Assembly (NCBI RefSeq): GCF_002855515.1
Contig: NZ_PKRP01000006.1
Span: 62,001-126,000, forward strand
Direction: 5' to 3'
Length of the DNA: 64,000 nt
Source of the DNA: Rhizobium sp. TH135
GTDB taxonomy: Bacteria; Pseudomonadota; Alphaproteobacteria; Rhizobiales; Rhizobiaceae
In this document: one piece after another, positions 47,075 through 57,271 of the stretch
How positions within the stretch are numbered: the stretch's first letter is position 1
How the letters are laid out: each line of letters begins with the position of its first letter
Notes under the pieces: generated by a model
What the model saw: the letters and a program-made list of their open reading frames with translations, nothing else
Told to the model about the DNA's origin: nothing
Databases searched by the model: none
Position numbers and translations under genes: made by a program

Positions 47075-48964
47075 ATGATCACGATCAACGATATCTCCGC
47101 TCGCATCGCAGGCCGCCTGCTCATCGACCACGCCAGCGTCGCGCTGCCGGCCGGCACCAAGGCTGGCCTTGTCGGCAAGAACGGTGCGGGTAAATCCACG
47201 CTGTTTCGCATCATCACGGGCGATCTGGCGTCCGAAAGCGGCAATATCTCGATCCCGAAGAACGCGCGCATCGGCCAGGTCGCGCAGGAAGCGCCGGGAA
47301 CGGAAGACTCGCTGATCTCCATCGTGCTTGCCGCAGACAAGGAACGGGCAGCGCTGCTCGCAGAGGCAGAGACTGCAAGCGATCCGCATCGGATTGCGGA
47401 AATTCAGACACGGCTGGCCGATATCGGCGCGCATTCGGCGGAAGCTCGTGCCGCGACAATCCTGTCGGGCCTCGGCTTCGACCACGAGGCGCAGCTGCGC
47501 CCCGCCTCCTCCTTTTCCGGTGGGTGGCGCATGCGTGTGGCGCTCGCCTCCGTGCTGTTTGCCGAGCCGGATCTGCTGTTACTTGACGAGCCGACCAACT
47601 ATCTCGACCTCGAAGGCACCCTGTGGCTCGAAGACTATGTGCGGCGTTATCCGCATACGGTCATCATCATCAGCCACGACCGGGATCTTCTGAACACCGC
47701 CGTCAACTCGATCATCCATCTCGACCAGCAGAAGCTCACGCTCTATCGCGGCGGCTATGACAGCTTCGAGCGGCAGAAGGCCGAGAACGACGAATTGCAG
47801 ATGAAGGCTAAGGCGAAGAACGACGCCGCCCGCAAGCACCTGCAAAGCTTCATTGACCGCTTCCGCGCCAAGGCAACCAAGGCCAAGCAGGCCCAGAGTC
47901 GCATCAAGGCGCTGGAGCGCATGGGCACAGTCGCCGCCGTCATCGAGGACCACGTCCATCCGATCACCTTCCCGAAACCCGAAAAGCAGCCGGCCTCCCC
48001 GATCGTGGCCATCTCTGGCGGTGTGGTCGGCTACGAGCCAGGCAAGGCGATCCTGAAGAACCTCAACTTGCGCATCGACAATGACGACCGCATCGCGCTG
48101 CTCGGTTCGAACGGTAACGGCAAGTCGACCTTCGCCAAGTTCATCTCCGGCCGACTGGAAGCGCAGGGTGGCCAGCTCAAGACCGCGTCCAGCCTGAAGA
48201 TCGGCTTCTTCGCCCAGCATCAGCTCGACGACCTCATCCCGAACGAGAGCCCGGTCGCCCATGTGCGCCGGCTGATGCCGCTGGAGCCGGAAGCCAAGGT
48301 GCGTGCCCGCGTCGCGCAGATGGGGCTTGCGACCGAAAAGATGGAAACGGCCGCCAAGGATCTCTCGGGTGGCGAAAAGGCACGCCTGCTGATGGGGCTT
48401 GCCGCCTTCCACGCGCCGAACTTGCTCATCCTCGACGAACCGACGAACCACCTGGATATCGACAGCCGCAAGGCTCTGATCGAGGCGCTGAACGACTACG
48501 AGGGCGCCGTCATCCTGATCAGCCACGATCGCCACCTGATCGAGGCAACCGTCGACCGCTTGTGGCTCGTCAACAACGGCACCGTCACCAGCTTTGACGG
48601 GGATATGGAAGAGTATCGCTCGCTCATCATCGCCTCGGGCAAGAAGCCAGTCGAGAAAGACAAGGGCGACAACGGCGCCGATACGGTCAACAAGGCCGAG
48701 CAGCGCAAGGCTGCAGCCGACAAGCGCGCAAGTCTTGCGCCCCTCAAGAAAAAGATCAACGAAGTCGAGGCTTTGACGAAGAAGCTGGAGACTTTGATTC
48801 AGGCGCTCGACAAGGAGTTGGCCGATCCGGGTCTCTACGAAAAGGCGCCGGCCAAGGCCGCTGAAAAGGCTAAGCAGCGTGGCGAAGCGGCCGCGAAACT
48901 TTCCGCTGCGGAAGAGCAGTGGCTGGAGCTTTCCGCCGAGTATGAAGAGGGCATGGCCGGCTGA
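47075..48964 (+). CDS. ABC-F family ATPase (YheS/Uup-like)
   Basis: ABC-F proteins have two ATPase domains and no membrane domain; many act on the ribosome. The 629-aa protein has Walker A GKNGAGKST and signature FSGGWRMRVALA in the first half, then a linker helix (AKAKNDAARKHLQSFIDRFR) and Walker A GSNGNGKST with signature LSGGEKARLLMG in the second. A charged C-terminal coiled tail (KKKINEVEALTKKLETLIQA) follows. The exact subfamily is uncertain. Confidence 0.93.
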   Translation: MITINDISARIAGRLLIDHASVALPAGTKAGLVGKNGAGKSTLFRIITGDLASESGNISIPKNARIGQVAQEAPGTEDSLISIVLAADKERAALLAEAETASDPHRIAEIQTRLADIGAHSAEARAATILSGLGFDHEAQLRPASSFSGGWRMRVALASVLFAEPDLLLLDEPTNYLDLEGTLWLEDYVRRYPHTVIIISHDRDLLNTAVNSIIHLDQQKLTLYRGGYDSFERQKAENDELQMKAKAKNDAARKHLQSFIDRFRAKATKAKQAQSRIKALERMGTVAAVIEDHVHPITFPKPEKQPASPIVAISGGVVGYEPGKAILKNLNLRIDNDDRIALLGSNGNGKSTFAKFISGRLEAQGGQLKTASSLKIGFFAQHQLDDLIPNESPVAHVRRLMPLEPEAKVRARVAQMGLATEKMETAAKDLSGGEKARLLMGLAAFHAPNLLILDEPTNHLDIDSRKALIEALNDYEGAVILISHDRHLIEATVDRLWLVNNGTVTSFDGDMEEYRSLIIASGKKPVEKDKGDNGADTVNKAEQRKAAADKRASLAPLKKKINEVEALTKKLETLIQALDKELADPGLYEKAPAKAAEKAKQRGEAAAKLSAAEEQWLELSAEYEEGMAG

Positions 48965-49405
48965 CCCGCCGGCCCTCTCCTCTCTGCAACCTGAAGCAGT
49001 TTACTCCTTCACACGACGCAGCCCCTGCCAGGCGGCCGATTTTTGTTGTCATCCATAGCGATCCTATGGTTCTCAATGGCCATTTAAATCAGAAAATCGT
49101 GATATTACGCAACTCGGGCGCGAATTTTAGTAAACTTTTAAATCCCTGACCACATCATTTCCGCGAGTTAGGTCAGCCTACTTCAATCCACAGTGCATTT
49201 CGTCCACATCGTTGCCCTTCCGGCGCGATGCCTAAGCGCAAGTCGCTTTTCTCAACCCCGACAGCATGCTGTTGCAGGGCATGGCGAAGCTTTGCGCGGA
49301 ACGAGATGCATGCCTGATGAGCGCCTCGGTGATGCAGCCGGGGCTTCCCCTCCCCGCGAGACCTGCCATGACGGCACGGTCCCGGAGCGAACGGAAAGCT
49401 GCGGA
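48965..49405. other. Intergenic region upstream of the second chemoreceptor
   Basis: This 440-bp gap has an AT-rich part (about 49070-49145) that likely holds the promoter of the second chemoreceptor gene. The reading frame extends 71 codons upstream of the chosen start without a credible SD or recognisable sequence. No hairpin or repeat stands out. Confidence 0.55.
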
Positions 49406-51358
49406 ATGTCGACGAAACCCTTGTCCATCAAAGCCTCGCTGCTCGGGGCCTTCATGCTTCTGCTTGCCCTTCTCGTCGTCCAGGGAGGCTTTGCCCTCTG
49501 GTCGATGAACGGTGTCTTTTCCAATGTCCAACGCCTGGCCCAAGGTTCGGTGCCGGTTGTCGACATCACCAATCGCCTGAACATTTCCATCGCCAATCTG
49601 CGGGCTCTGCAGACACGGCATATTCTGAGCTCGACCCCGGAGACGCTTGCGTCCGCCGACGCGGCCGTTGCCAAAGAAGTCGACAAGCTGAAGGACCGCA
49701 TGGCGCGCTATGAAGCCATGATCACGCTTCCTGAGGAAAGGCCTGCTTTCGAGGGGTTCAAGGCCAGCGCCGAGCGCTATCTTACGGCCGGTGAACGCAT
49801 GATTGAGCTTTCGCGCAGTGGTGACAAGACCGCCGCCGCCGCATTGCTGACGGGGGAAATGGTTGTCGCCTATGACGAGATGGACGGCTATGCGGACACG
49901 TTCCGCGATGCCAATGTCGATGCGGCTGCCGCGATGTTCGAAGAAAGCGCCAGCAACTTCCGTCTGTCGCTTCTGAGCAATGCCGGTGTTCTCGTGGTCG
50001 GCGCTTTGGCGGGCATTGCCGCCATGCTCTTCGTCGCCCGCGACGTGACGAAGCCGATCGAACGCATGACCCGCGTCATGGGGCGCCTCGCACGTGACGA
50101 TTTCGATGTCGAGATCGCCTATCTCGCCCGCCAAAACGAAATCGGCGACATGGCCCGTGCGGTGGACGTCTTCAAGCAGAACGGTTTGCGGGTGCGGGAA
50201 ATGAACGCCCAGGAACACCGCATGAAGCAGCGTTGCGACGAGTTGCAGGAGAGCATCGGCCAGGTCTGTGCTGCGGCCATCGCCGGCGACTTTACCCAGC
50301 GGATCGACCGAGACTTCGAATTTCCCGATCTCAATGCCTTCGCGACCTCGATGAATGAACTCGTCCGGTCGATCGATGCGGGGCTTGCCGAGACGCGCCG
50401 GGTCATCGCGGGCCTTTCCGAAGGCGATCTGACCGATGCCATGCGCGGCGAGTTCAACGGCGCCTTTGCGGAACTCCAGGGCAATGTGAATGGCACCATG
50501 CAGGTGCTCAGAACCGTCGTCGCAGAGGTTCGTACCTCGATCGACCAGATCCGCTCGGGATCGGGCGAGCTTCGCTTCGCATCCGACGATCTCGCCAAAC
50601 GGACAGAGCAGCAGGCCGCGGCACTTGAAGAGACCTCGTCGGCGCTCGAAGAGATCACGGCTGCCGTCCGCCAATCGACAGACACGGCTCTCCAGGCCAC
50701 CCGCATGGTCGACGAGGCGCGCCGCAGCACGGAAGAATCAAGTTCCGTCGTCGGTGACGCCGTGGCTGCCATGGGCCGGATCGAGCAGGCATCCGGCGAG
50801 ATCGGCCAGATCATTAACGTGATCGACGAAATCGCCTTCCAGACGAACCTTCTGGCGCTCAATGCGGGTGTCGAAGCTGCCCGCGCTGGCGAGACCGGCA
50901 AGGGGTTTGCGGTCGTGGCGCAGGAAGTACGCGAGCTTGCACAGCGGTCAGCAGGAGCCGCAAAAGACATCAAGTCGCTGATCACCAAATCCGGAGAGGA
51001 AGTCGGCATTGGCGTGCGGCTGGTCACGGCAACCGGGGATGCGCTTTCCCGCATCCGTGATCATGTGGTGCATATTAACCAGTCCGTCCACCAGATCGCT
51101 TCCGCGGCCAAGGAGCAGTCGCAAAAGCTGCAGGAGGTCAACACCGCCGTTGGCCAGATGGATCAGTTCACGCAGCGGAACGCTGCAATGGTAGAAGAGA
51201 CGACGGCGAGCACCAACCGGTTGGCAGACGATGCAGTGAACCTTTCGCGCCTGATCGGGCACTTCAAGATCGATCCGGCCGCCAACAGAGGACGGACATC
51301 CCTGCCGGTGGCGAATGATGGCGGGGTCCCCTCGAAACGCGCTGCAGCCGGACGCTGA
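49406..51358 (+). CDS. Methyl-accepting chemotaxis protein with 4HB sensor
   Basis: The 650-aa receptor has a first membrane helix ([20 protein letters not shown]), a periplasmic four-helix-bundle domain of about 160 residues, a second helix ([20 protein letters not shown]), HAMP and a repeat HAMP-like segment, and the signalling hairpin with [20 protein letters not shown]. The ligand is unknown. Start [10 protein letters not shown] at 49406 is chosen because the N-terminal helix then begins properly. It follows an AT-rich region and appears monocistronic. Confidence 0.92.
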   Translation: MSTKPLSIKASLLGAFMLLLALLVVQGGFALWSMNGVFSNVQRLAQGSVPVVDITNRLNISIANLRALQTRHILSSTPETLASADAAVAKEVDKLKDRMARYEAMITLPEERPAFEGFKASAERYLTAGERMIELSRSGDKTAAAALLTGEMVVAYDEMDGYADTFRDANVDAAAAMFEESASNFRLSLLSNAGVLVVGALAGIAAMLFVARDVTKPIERMTRVMGRLARDDFDVEIAYLARQNEIGDMARAVDVFKQNGLRVREMNAQEHRMKQRCDELQESIGQVCAAAIAGDFTQRIDRDFEFPDLNAFATSMNELVRSIDAGLAETRRVIAGLSEGDLTDAMRGEFNGAFAELQGNVNGTMQVLRTVVAEVRTSIDQIRSGSGELRFASDDLAKRTEQQAAALEETSSALEEITAAVRQSTDTALQATRMVDEARRSTEESSSVVGDAVAAMGRIEQASGEIGQIINVIDEIAFQTNLLALNAGVEAARAGETGKGFAVVAQEVRELAQRSAGAAKDIKSLITKSGEEVGIGVRLVTATGDALSRIRDHVVHINQSVHQIASAAKEQSQKLQEVNTAVGQMDQFTQRNAAMVEETTASTNRLADDAVNLSRLIGHFKIDPAANRGRTSLPVANDGGVPSKRAAAGR

Positions 51359-51377
51359 TCGACGTCACCATTCACGC

Positions 51378-51402
51378 GAAGGGCTGCCCATAGCAGCCCT
51401 TC
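51378..51402 (+). terminator. Hairpin after the second chemoreceptor, probable terminator
   Basis: GAAGGGCTGC (51378-51387) and GCAGCCCTTC (51393-51402) form a perfect 10-bp stem with a 5-nt loop, 20 bp after the stop codon. The following bases are only moderately T-rich. Confidence 0.6.
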
Positions 51403-51516
51403 CACCTGTTATCTTCAGACAGGTTTCAAACCTTCTTCTCCTAGCACTCCGCTGGTGTCTGCTGCCAGCGGCTCCAGCGCGTGTCCATCAGCTTCAAGCC
51501 GCCTCCATTTCGACCT

Positions 51517-51529
51517 CCCCCCCCCCCCC
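51517..51529 (+). repeat. Run of 13 cytosines
   Basis: Thirteen consecutive C lie just before the vapC remnant. Such homopolymer runs change length readily in replication and in sequencing. Here it is outside any intact gene, so it looks like decay rather than phase variation. Confidence 0.85.
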
Positions 51530-51530
51530 G

Positions 51531-51738
51531 CTGCTCCGTATCGTCAATGACGACGCGGGCCTTAGGGCAGGTCATCAGGCGGCTTTCCGCCATCGACGCC
51601 ACTTCGCGTTACGGGGTGGGGCGCCATCCGGCCTGCCTCAATTTTGGCGACTGCTTTTCCTATGCATGCGCCAAGGCTTGAGTAGAGCCCCTCCACCATG
51701 TGGGCGAGGACTTCGGTCGCACCGACCTCGCCTCAGCG
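51531..51738 (+). pseudogene. Remnant of a VapC PIN-domain toxin (C-terminal part)
   Basis: Pieces of a VapC-type RNase C-terminus are readable in two frames. The frame at 51531 gives LLRIVNDDAGLRAGHQAAFR. After a frame change near 51590-51606 the frame at 51607 gives RYGVGRHPACLNFGDCFSYA and CAKA. An in-frame TGA at 51679 interrupts it, and the same frame then resumes as VEPLHHVGEDFGRTDLASA. The GRHPA-LNFGDCF-YA-AK pattern is the family hallmark. There is no intact N-terminus and no VapB antitoxin gene nearby. The last part is in frame with the peptidase gene that follows, so automatic start calls could wrongly include it. Confidence 0.75.
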
Positions 51739-51771
51739 AATGCGATGATGAAAATGCAAAGGAGCAGCGCC

Positions 51772-53835
51772 ATGGATCTCTTTCTCGAAAAGGATGACGA
51801 TCCGCAGACGCTGGCCTTCATTTCCGCACGGAACGCACGATCTGACGCGGCACTGGCGACACCTGAAATGGAGGCAGACGCCGAGGCGCTTCGGTTGATG
51901 ATGGAGCGCCAGGACAAGCTGATCGTGCCCACGCGGCGCGGCGAGTGGCTGTTCGATTTCAACCGGTCCCGAGACAATCCGCTCGGCGTGTTGCGCCGAC
52001 TGCCGGCGACAGATGCGCCGCGCGCCGATGCCGCTTGGGATACGGTCTTCGATGTCGATGCTTTCTGTGCGCAAGAGGGTAAACGCTGGATCTTCGGCGG
52101 CTGTGTCACTTGCCCCTTCGAACCGACGCGCGTTCTGCTGCGGCTGTCTGACGGTGGCTCTGACCTGACGCGTTTTCTCGAGTTCGATCTCGAAACCAAA
52201 CGCGTGGTGGACGGCGGCTTCGACACGCCGGCAGTCCGGGCGCAGGCGTCATGGCTTAGCGCCGACGAGATCGCTTATTTCGGATCGATCGACGCCTTCT
52301 CCGCCACGCAATCCGGCTGGCCAAGAGTCGGACGGCGTTTGCGTCGCGGCGAAGCCCCGGCAGAGGCGGACATCCTCTTTGAAGCCGCAACCACCGACGT
52401 CACCGGCTATGGTTTCATCATCGATCCCGAACTCGGCGGGCACACGGGGCCCGACACGCGACAGATCCGGGTGTTCATGGCGAACCATGAAATCGGCAAG
52501 CTCAGCCTTCACGTCGAGGACGCCGATGGCGTCGCCCGCCGGTTGCCGCTGCCACGGGACATCGGCTTTGACATCAACCACAGCCACATCCTCTGGCTCG
52601 CCAAGAGCGACGAGCAGGTGGCGTCCGGCAGTCTGGTGCTGCAAGCGCTTACACCGTTCGATGCTGAACCGCTGGCGCCTAAGCGGCGCATTCTGGTGGA
52701 GCCGCAGCCAGGCCGCGCGGTGCATCACTTCACCCTGCTCCGCCACTGGGCGATCTACACCGTCGATGATCGCCTCTCGCCTGAACTCTATGCACTCGAT
52801 CTGACACAAGAGGACGCCGTGCCCCAGCGGATCGATTTGCCTGACGGCATCGAGGCGCTCTATTTCACTTCGCTTCATGCCGACCTGCATCTAGGAGACG
52901 ACACGCTTCATGTGATCGGCTCCGGCTTCCTAGTGCCGCCGACCCGCTACACGCTCGCCCTCTCCGATGAGGACCGCAACCCCACCAAGAAACCGCTTGC
53001 CCTGGTGCCGCAGGAAACATCGCCCGCTTTTTTTGACGCTGAGGGCATGACCAGCGAACTTCTGGAAGCGACATCGGAGGATGGCACCAAGGTGCCTTAC
53101 CATCTGGTGCTGCCGAAGGTGTGGAAGAACGGCGTGCTTCCGGTTCTGATCTACGGCTATGGCGGCTTTGCCGCGCCTCTTGCGCCGCACTATTCCGGGA
53201 CCACGGGCCGCTTTCTGGAACAGGGTGGCGCCTATGTGCAGGCCTACATCCGTGGCGGCTCAGAACTGGGGCCGGATTGGCACACACCGGTGAAGCGTGA
53301 AGGCCGCCACAAGGCATACGAAGACTTTGTCGCGATCGCCCGAGATCTGGTGAAGCGCGGCTATACGAATCCGTCGCGCATTGCCTGCACTGGCGCCAGC
53401 AATGGCGGCCTGCTCACCGGGGTCATGCTTACGCGTTATCCAGATGATTTCGGCGCCGTCTGGTGTCGGGTTCCGGTGCTCGACATGATCAGGTTCCATC
53501 TCTTCCCCGCCGGGCGGGCTTGGATCGACGAATACGGCAACCCGGACGACGAGAAAGACCGCGCGTTCCTCCTCAGCTACTCACCCTTGCATCAGGTGAA
53601 GCCGGCATCGGACCAAGACTATCCGCCCGTCTATATCGAAAGCTCCAGCAATGACGATCGGGTTCATCCTTCGCATGCGCGGCGCTTTGCGCTGCGGCTG
53701 GAAGAGGCCGGACACCTGCCCCTCTTCCACGAATATGGCTCCGGCGGTCATGGCGGGGCCGGCAATTCGGCGGAAATGGCGCGGCGGACCGCCATGGGCT
53801 ACAGCTTCCTGCGCCAGACGATCATGAAAGCCTGA
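51772..53835 (+). CDS. Prolyl oligopeptidase family (S9A) serine peptidase
   Basis: The 687-aa protein has a propeller N-terminal half and a C-terminal alpha/beta hydrolase. The nucleophile Ser is in ACTGASNGGLL, the Asp in SSSNDDRVHPSHARR and the His in YGSGGHGGAGN, so the triad is complete. YGGFAAPL and QAYIRGGSELG are typical of S9A. It probably cuts short peptides in the cytoplasm, since no signal peptide is present. ATG 51772 is set by AGGAG with 7-nt spacing; the longer frame upstream reads into the vapC remnant. Confidence 0.92.
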   Translation: MDLFLEKDDDPQTLAFISARNARSDAALATPEMEADAEALRLMMERQDKLIVPTRRGEWLFDFNRSRDNPLGVLRRLPATDAPRADAAWDTVFDVDAFCAQEGKRWIFGGCVTCPFEPTRVLLRLSDGGSDLTRFLEFDLETKRVVDGGFDTPAVRAQASWLSADEIAYFGSIDAFSATQSGWPRVGRRLRRGEAPAEADILFEAATTDVTGYGFIIDPELGGHTGPDTRQIRVFMANHEIGKLSLHVEDADGVARRLPLPRDIGFDINHSHILWLAKSDEQVASGSLVLQALTPFDAEPLAPKRRILVEPQPGRAVHHFTLLRHWAIYTVDDRLSPELYALDLTQEDAVPQRIDLPDGIEALYFTSLHADLHLGDDTLHVIGSGFLVPPTRYTLALSDEDRNPTKKPLALVPQETSPAFFDAEGMTSELLEATSEDGTKVPYHLVLPKVWKNGVLPVLIYGYGGFAAPLAPHYSGTTGRFLEQGGAYVQAYIRGGSELGPDWHTPVKREGRHKAYEDFVAIARDLVKRGYTNPSRIACTGASNGGLLTGVMLTRYPDDFGAVWCRVPVLDMIRFHLFPAGRAWIDEYGNPDDEKDRAFLLSYSPLHQVKPASDQDYPPVYIESSSNDDRVHPSHARRFALRLEEAGHLPLFHEYGSGGHGGAGNSAEMARRTAMGYSFLRQTIMKA

Positions 53836-53846
53836 GATCGAGAAAA

Positions 53847-53866
53847 GGCGCCGCTGAACCGGCGCC
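53847..53866 (-). terminator. Rho-independent terminator of pepA-holC
   Basis: GGCGCCG and CGGCGCC (53847-53853 and 53860-53866) form a 7-bp GC-only stem with a 6-nt loop, followed on the minus strand by TTTT. It lies just after the holC stop and may also stop the convergent peptidase message. Confidence 0.75.
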
Positions 53867-53870
53867 CCAA

Positions 53871-54320
53871 TCAGGCCTTCTTCTCCCAGCGCCCCTCGGG
53901 GCTCTGCTGCCAGTAGGTCAGGTTGTGGCCCTGCGCCTTCAGCCTTTTCCACTGGGACCGGGCCCCCTCAAGCTGTTCCGTGTCATAGCCGTCGAAGACG
54001 AAGACGATGCGATCATAGGTCAGGTCCGCCGGCGGCTCGGCTCCATCCACCAGAAAGCGGACGCTCGCCGCATTGCGGTTTTCCTGTTCGATCGTCAGCA
54101 GCACCGGTTGCCGGTCCGGCGATGCCCCCTCATCCGTTCCATGCGGAAGAAAGCTCTCGTCGCGGTATGTCCAGAGATGGGCATCGAGCGTGTCGCGCCG
54201 TTCGGCATCGCGGGTCTGAACCGCGACCTTCCAGCCACGCTCGACGCTCTTCTCCAGCAACGGGGGCAGAGCGTCTTCCAGCTTCGATTCGGTCAGGTGG
54301 TAGAACAGGACTTCGGCCAT
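53871..54320 (-). CDS. holC: DNA polymerase III chi subunit
   Basis: HolC is a clamp-loader component that contacts SSB. The 149-aa protein has the family pattern AEVLFYHLTESKLEDALPPL, HLWTYRDESFLPHGT and VFVFDGYDTEQLEGAR. The ATG at 54320 has GGAG upstream; an eight-codon extension is unlikely. It follows pepA by about 20 bp, a common alphaproteobacterial pairing. Confidence 0.92.
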   Translation of the reverse strand: MAEVLFYHLTESKLEDALPPLLEKSVERGWKVAVQTRDAERRDTLDAHLWTYRDESFLPHGTDEGASPDRQPVLLTIEQENRNAASVRFLVDGAEPPADLTYDRIVFVFDGYDTEQLEGARSQWKRLKAQGHNLTYWQQSPEGRWEKKA

Positions 54321-54340
54321 CCGGCGCTCCGTCTCCAGGA

Positions 54341-55837
54341 TCACGATTCGTAATTGGCCCGCACCAACTCGTCGAGCAGGCGGACACCGTAGCCGGAGCC
54401 CCAGGACTGGTTGATTTCGTCATTCGGCGAGCCCATGGCCGTGCCGGCGATATCGAGATGTGCCCAGGGCGTGTCCTTGACGAAGCGCTTGAGGAACTGG
54501 GCGGCAGTGATCGAACCAGCCAGGCGGCCACCGGTGTTCTTCATGTCGGCAAACTTGGAGTCGATCATCTTGTCGTATTCCTTGCCGAGCGGCATGCGCC
54601 ACAGACGCTCATTGGTCACCTGACCTGCCGTCAGCAGCTTTTCAGAAAGCGTATCATCATTGGAGAAGAGACCGGCATGCTGATTGCCGAGGGCAACCGT
54701 GATCGCGCCTGTGAGGGTGGCGAGGTTGATCATGAAAGCCGGTTCGAAGCGATCGTTGCAGTACCAGAGCGCGTCGCAGAGCACGAGGCGACCTTCTGCA
54801 TCGGTGTTGATGACCTCGATGGTCTGGCCGGACATCGAGGTGACGATGTCCCCCGGACGCTGGGCGTTCCCATCAGGCATATTCTCGACGAGGCCTAGGA
54901 TGCCGATGGCGTTCACCTTGGCCTTGCGGGCCGCAAGCACATGCATCAGGCCGGTGACGGCGGCAGCACCGCCCATGTCGCCCTTCATATCCTCCATGCC
55001 ACCAGCCGGCTTGATCGAGATGCCGCCGGTATCGAAGACAACGCCCTTGCCGACGAAGGCGATCGGCTTGTCCTTCGACTTGCCGCCCTTCCACTGCATC
55101 ACCACGAGACGCGGTGGGCGCACCGAACCCTGCGCCACGCCGAGCAGCGCGCCCATGCCGAGCTTCTTCATTTCCTTTTCGGTGAGGATCTCGATCTCGA
55201 CACCGAGCTTTTCCAGTTCCTTGGCCTTGGCAGCGAATTCCAGGGGCCCAAGGACATTGGCCGGCTCGTTGACGAGGTCGCGTGCCAGGACCACGCCCTC
55301 GGCAATGGCTTCGGCCTCGGCGAAGGCCTTCTTCGCACCGGAAGCCTCCACTGTTACGATCGTGACCTTGACGGACTTCTCGGCCTTCTCCTCCTCGTCT
55401 TCCGCTTTCTTCTTCGTCTTGTAGGTATCAAACTTGTAGCTGCGCAGCAGCATACCGAGGGCGAAATCGGCGGCGGCCTTGGGTGAAACGTCGATGCCCG
55501 GGGCATCAAGATAGACGACAACGCTCTCCGCCCCCTTGAGCGCGGCGGTCGCCGAACCGCCAGCCTTCAGCCAGTCATGGGCAACGAGGCCTTCCGGCTT
55601 GCCCATGCCGAGCACGACGAGACGATCCAGTTCAGACCCATGCGGTGCAACGATGTCGAGGGTTGAAAGCGCCTTGCCCTTGAACTTGGCGACTTTCGCG
55701 GCACGGGCATAGACGCCCGCCTGGTCTGCCTCCATCGCGCCCGCCGGCTGCTCCGCACCGGACGCCGCCAGCAGGATGGCGATGCCTCCGGTTGCAGGAT
55801 GGGTCTTGGCGAAAGAGATGGCGAGTTTCAACGACAT
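54341..55837 (-). CDS. pepA: Leucyl aminopeptidase (cytosol aminopeptidase)
   Basis: PepA is an M17 dinuclear-metal aminopeptidase; the E. coli protein also binds DNA. The 498-aa protein has the C-terminal catalytic half with [17 protein letters not shown] (metal-binding Lys and Asp), [14 protein letters not shown] (signature) and a C-terminal [12 protein letters not shown]. The N-terminal half is of the usual divergent type. It starts at 55837 and leads the pepA-holC unit, divergent from lptF. Confidence 0.96.
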   Translation of the reverse strand: MSLKLAISFAKTHPATGGIAILLAASGAEQPAGAMEADQAGVYARAAKVAKFKGKALSTLDIVAPHGSELDRLVVLGMGKPEGLVAHDWLKAGGSATAALKGAESVVVYLDAPGIDVSPKAAADFALGMLLRSYKFDTYKTKKKAEDEEEKAEKSVKVTIVTVEASGAKKAFAEAEAIAEGVVLARDLVNEPANVLGPLEFAAKAKELEKLGVEIEILTEKEMKKLGMGALLGVAQGSVRPPRLVVMQWKGGKSKDKPIAFVGKGVVFDTGGISIKPAGGMEDMKGDMGGAAAVTGLMHVLAARKAKVNAIGILGLVENMPDGNAQRPGDIVTSMSGQTIEVINTDAEGRLVLCDALWYCNDRFEPAFMINLATLTGAITVALGNQHAGLFSNDDTLSEKLLTAGQVTNERLWRMPLGKEYDKMIDSKFADMKNTGGRLAGSITAAQFLKRFVKDTPWAHLDIAGTAMGSPNDEINQSWGSGYGVRLLDELVRANYES

Positions 55838-56104
55838 GAGGCACCTTGAATTGGCATTGTGGGAGATCTTGAGGGATCATGGTCTTTTCCCGAACGATGG
55901 CAAGAGTTTGACCAGACATTCCTGCCCCAATCCCCCGATTGCGGCTGCCAACGCTGAGCGTGTCAGATTTATCGCGGTGGGACAAAAAACGGCCTCAGGA
56001 AGCCGGGGAAAATACCATCCGCCGGTCGCCAAATCGCCGCAAGCGTCGTAGAGAAAGCCGATCCTCGGCGCGACGTCTGCGTGTCGCGCCTGCAAGGGAA
56101 CCCT

Positions 56105-57271
56105 ATGAAGATACTCGAACAATACATTCTGCGGCGGGTCGTCCTGATGTTTCTGACAGCGCTGCTCCCGGTGCTGGCGATCATCTGGACCACGCAGGTA
56201 TTGCAGCGTATCAACCTAGTGACCGACAGCGGACAATCCGTGGGGTCGTTCATGGTGCTCGCCACGATGATCCTGCCCACAATCGTTGCAACCGTGCTGC
56301 CCTTCGCACTGGTCATCGGCATCACGCATACGCTGACAACGATGAACAACGATTCGGAACTGGCCGTCATCGATGCGGCTGGTGCGCCCCGCTCCATCAT
56401 CCAGCGACCGCTGATCCTGCTGGCGGTCGGCCTCAGCTTCTTCTCCTTCATCATGATGGGCTTCGTCGAACCCGCCATGCGCGTCAACGTGCGCACGATG
56501 ATCGCCACTGCCTATGCCGACCTCCTGTCGTCTGTCATCGAGGAGAAGACGTTCCGCCAGATCGAGCCGGGGCTCTACGTGCAGATTTCCGAACGCCAGT
56601 CGGGCCGGACGATGAAGGGCCTGCTTGTTGCCGATTCCCGCGATCCTGCCTCGGAACTGATCTATTACGCCCGCGAAGGGGCCGTGGACGAGAGCGGCAA
56701 GTCGCTCGTCATGCAGGACGGCGAAGTGCAGCGTAAGGCGCCCAATGGTGACGTTACCGTCATCCGCTTCGACCGCTACGCCTTCGACCTTTCCGATCTC
56801 TCCGAAGAGCGTGGCCAGGCCCGCTTCGGCGCCAAGGATCGTGATGTCTTCTATCTCATGGATCCGGACCCGCTCGATGAGCGCTACATCAGCAAGCCCA
56901 ATGATTTCAGCGCGGAACTGCACCGCCGCGTGAGCGCGTCGTTCTTCCCACTCGTCTTCGCGCTTCTGAGCCTGATGATGTGCGGCGATGCCCGCTCCCA
57001 TCGCGAGGCACGACTGCACCCGATGGCATCGGCGCTGATCATGGCGCTGACGGTGTTCTGGGCGTCCAACTATCTGACCTCGATCGCCGAGGCATCGACC
57101 GCGTTCATCTCGCTCCTGTATCTCCTGCCTCTGGCAACTGGAGGTGCTGCCGCCTTCATGCTGGCCACGAACCGTAGTCCGAGACTGCCCAAGCCAATTT
57201 CTGCCCTGATCGAGAGCGCCATGGCCATGACCCAGAAGCGTCTTGGCACGGGTGCCGGAGGTGCGGCGTGA
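56105..57271 (+). CDS. lptF: LPS export permease LptF
   Basis: LptF and LptG form the inner-membrane part of the LptB2FG exporter that moves LPS to the outer membrane. The 388-aa protein begins MKILEQYILRRVVLMFLTAL, has the paired N- and C-terminal membrane helices and a periplasmic beta-jellyroll between them. AAGGGAA precedes ATG 56105; an eight-codon extension upstream lacks support. It overlaps lptG by 4 bp (GTGA). Confidence 0.95.
   Translation: MKILEQYILRRVVLMFLTALLPVLAIIWTTQVLQRINLVTDSGQSVGSFMVLATMILPTIVATVLPFALVIGITHTLTTMNNDSELAVIDAAGAPRSIIQRPLILLAVGLSFFSFIMMGFVEPAMRVNVRTMIATAYADLLSSVIEEKTFRQIEPGLYVQISERQSGRTMKGLLVADSRDPASELIYYAREGAVDESGKSLVMQDGEVQRKAPNGDVTVIRFDRYAFDLSDLSEERGQARFGAKDRDVFYLMDPDPLDERYISKPNDFSAELHRRVSASFFPLVFALLSLMMCGDARSHREARLHPMASALIMALTVFWASNYLTSIAEASTAFISLLYLLPLATGGAAAFMLATNRSPRLPKPISALIESAMAMTQKRLGTGAGGAA

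Noticed and set aside
51517-51529. C13 run as a phase-variation switch
   Set aside because: It is not inside an intact reading frame or clearly between promoter elements of the peptidase gene.
51315-51797. 160-codon open frame between chemoreceptor and peptidase
   Set aside because: It runs through the C-run and only one segment resembles VapC; it is part of the decayed gene, not an intact one.
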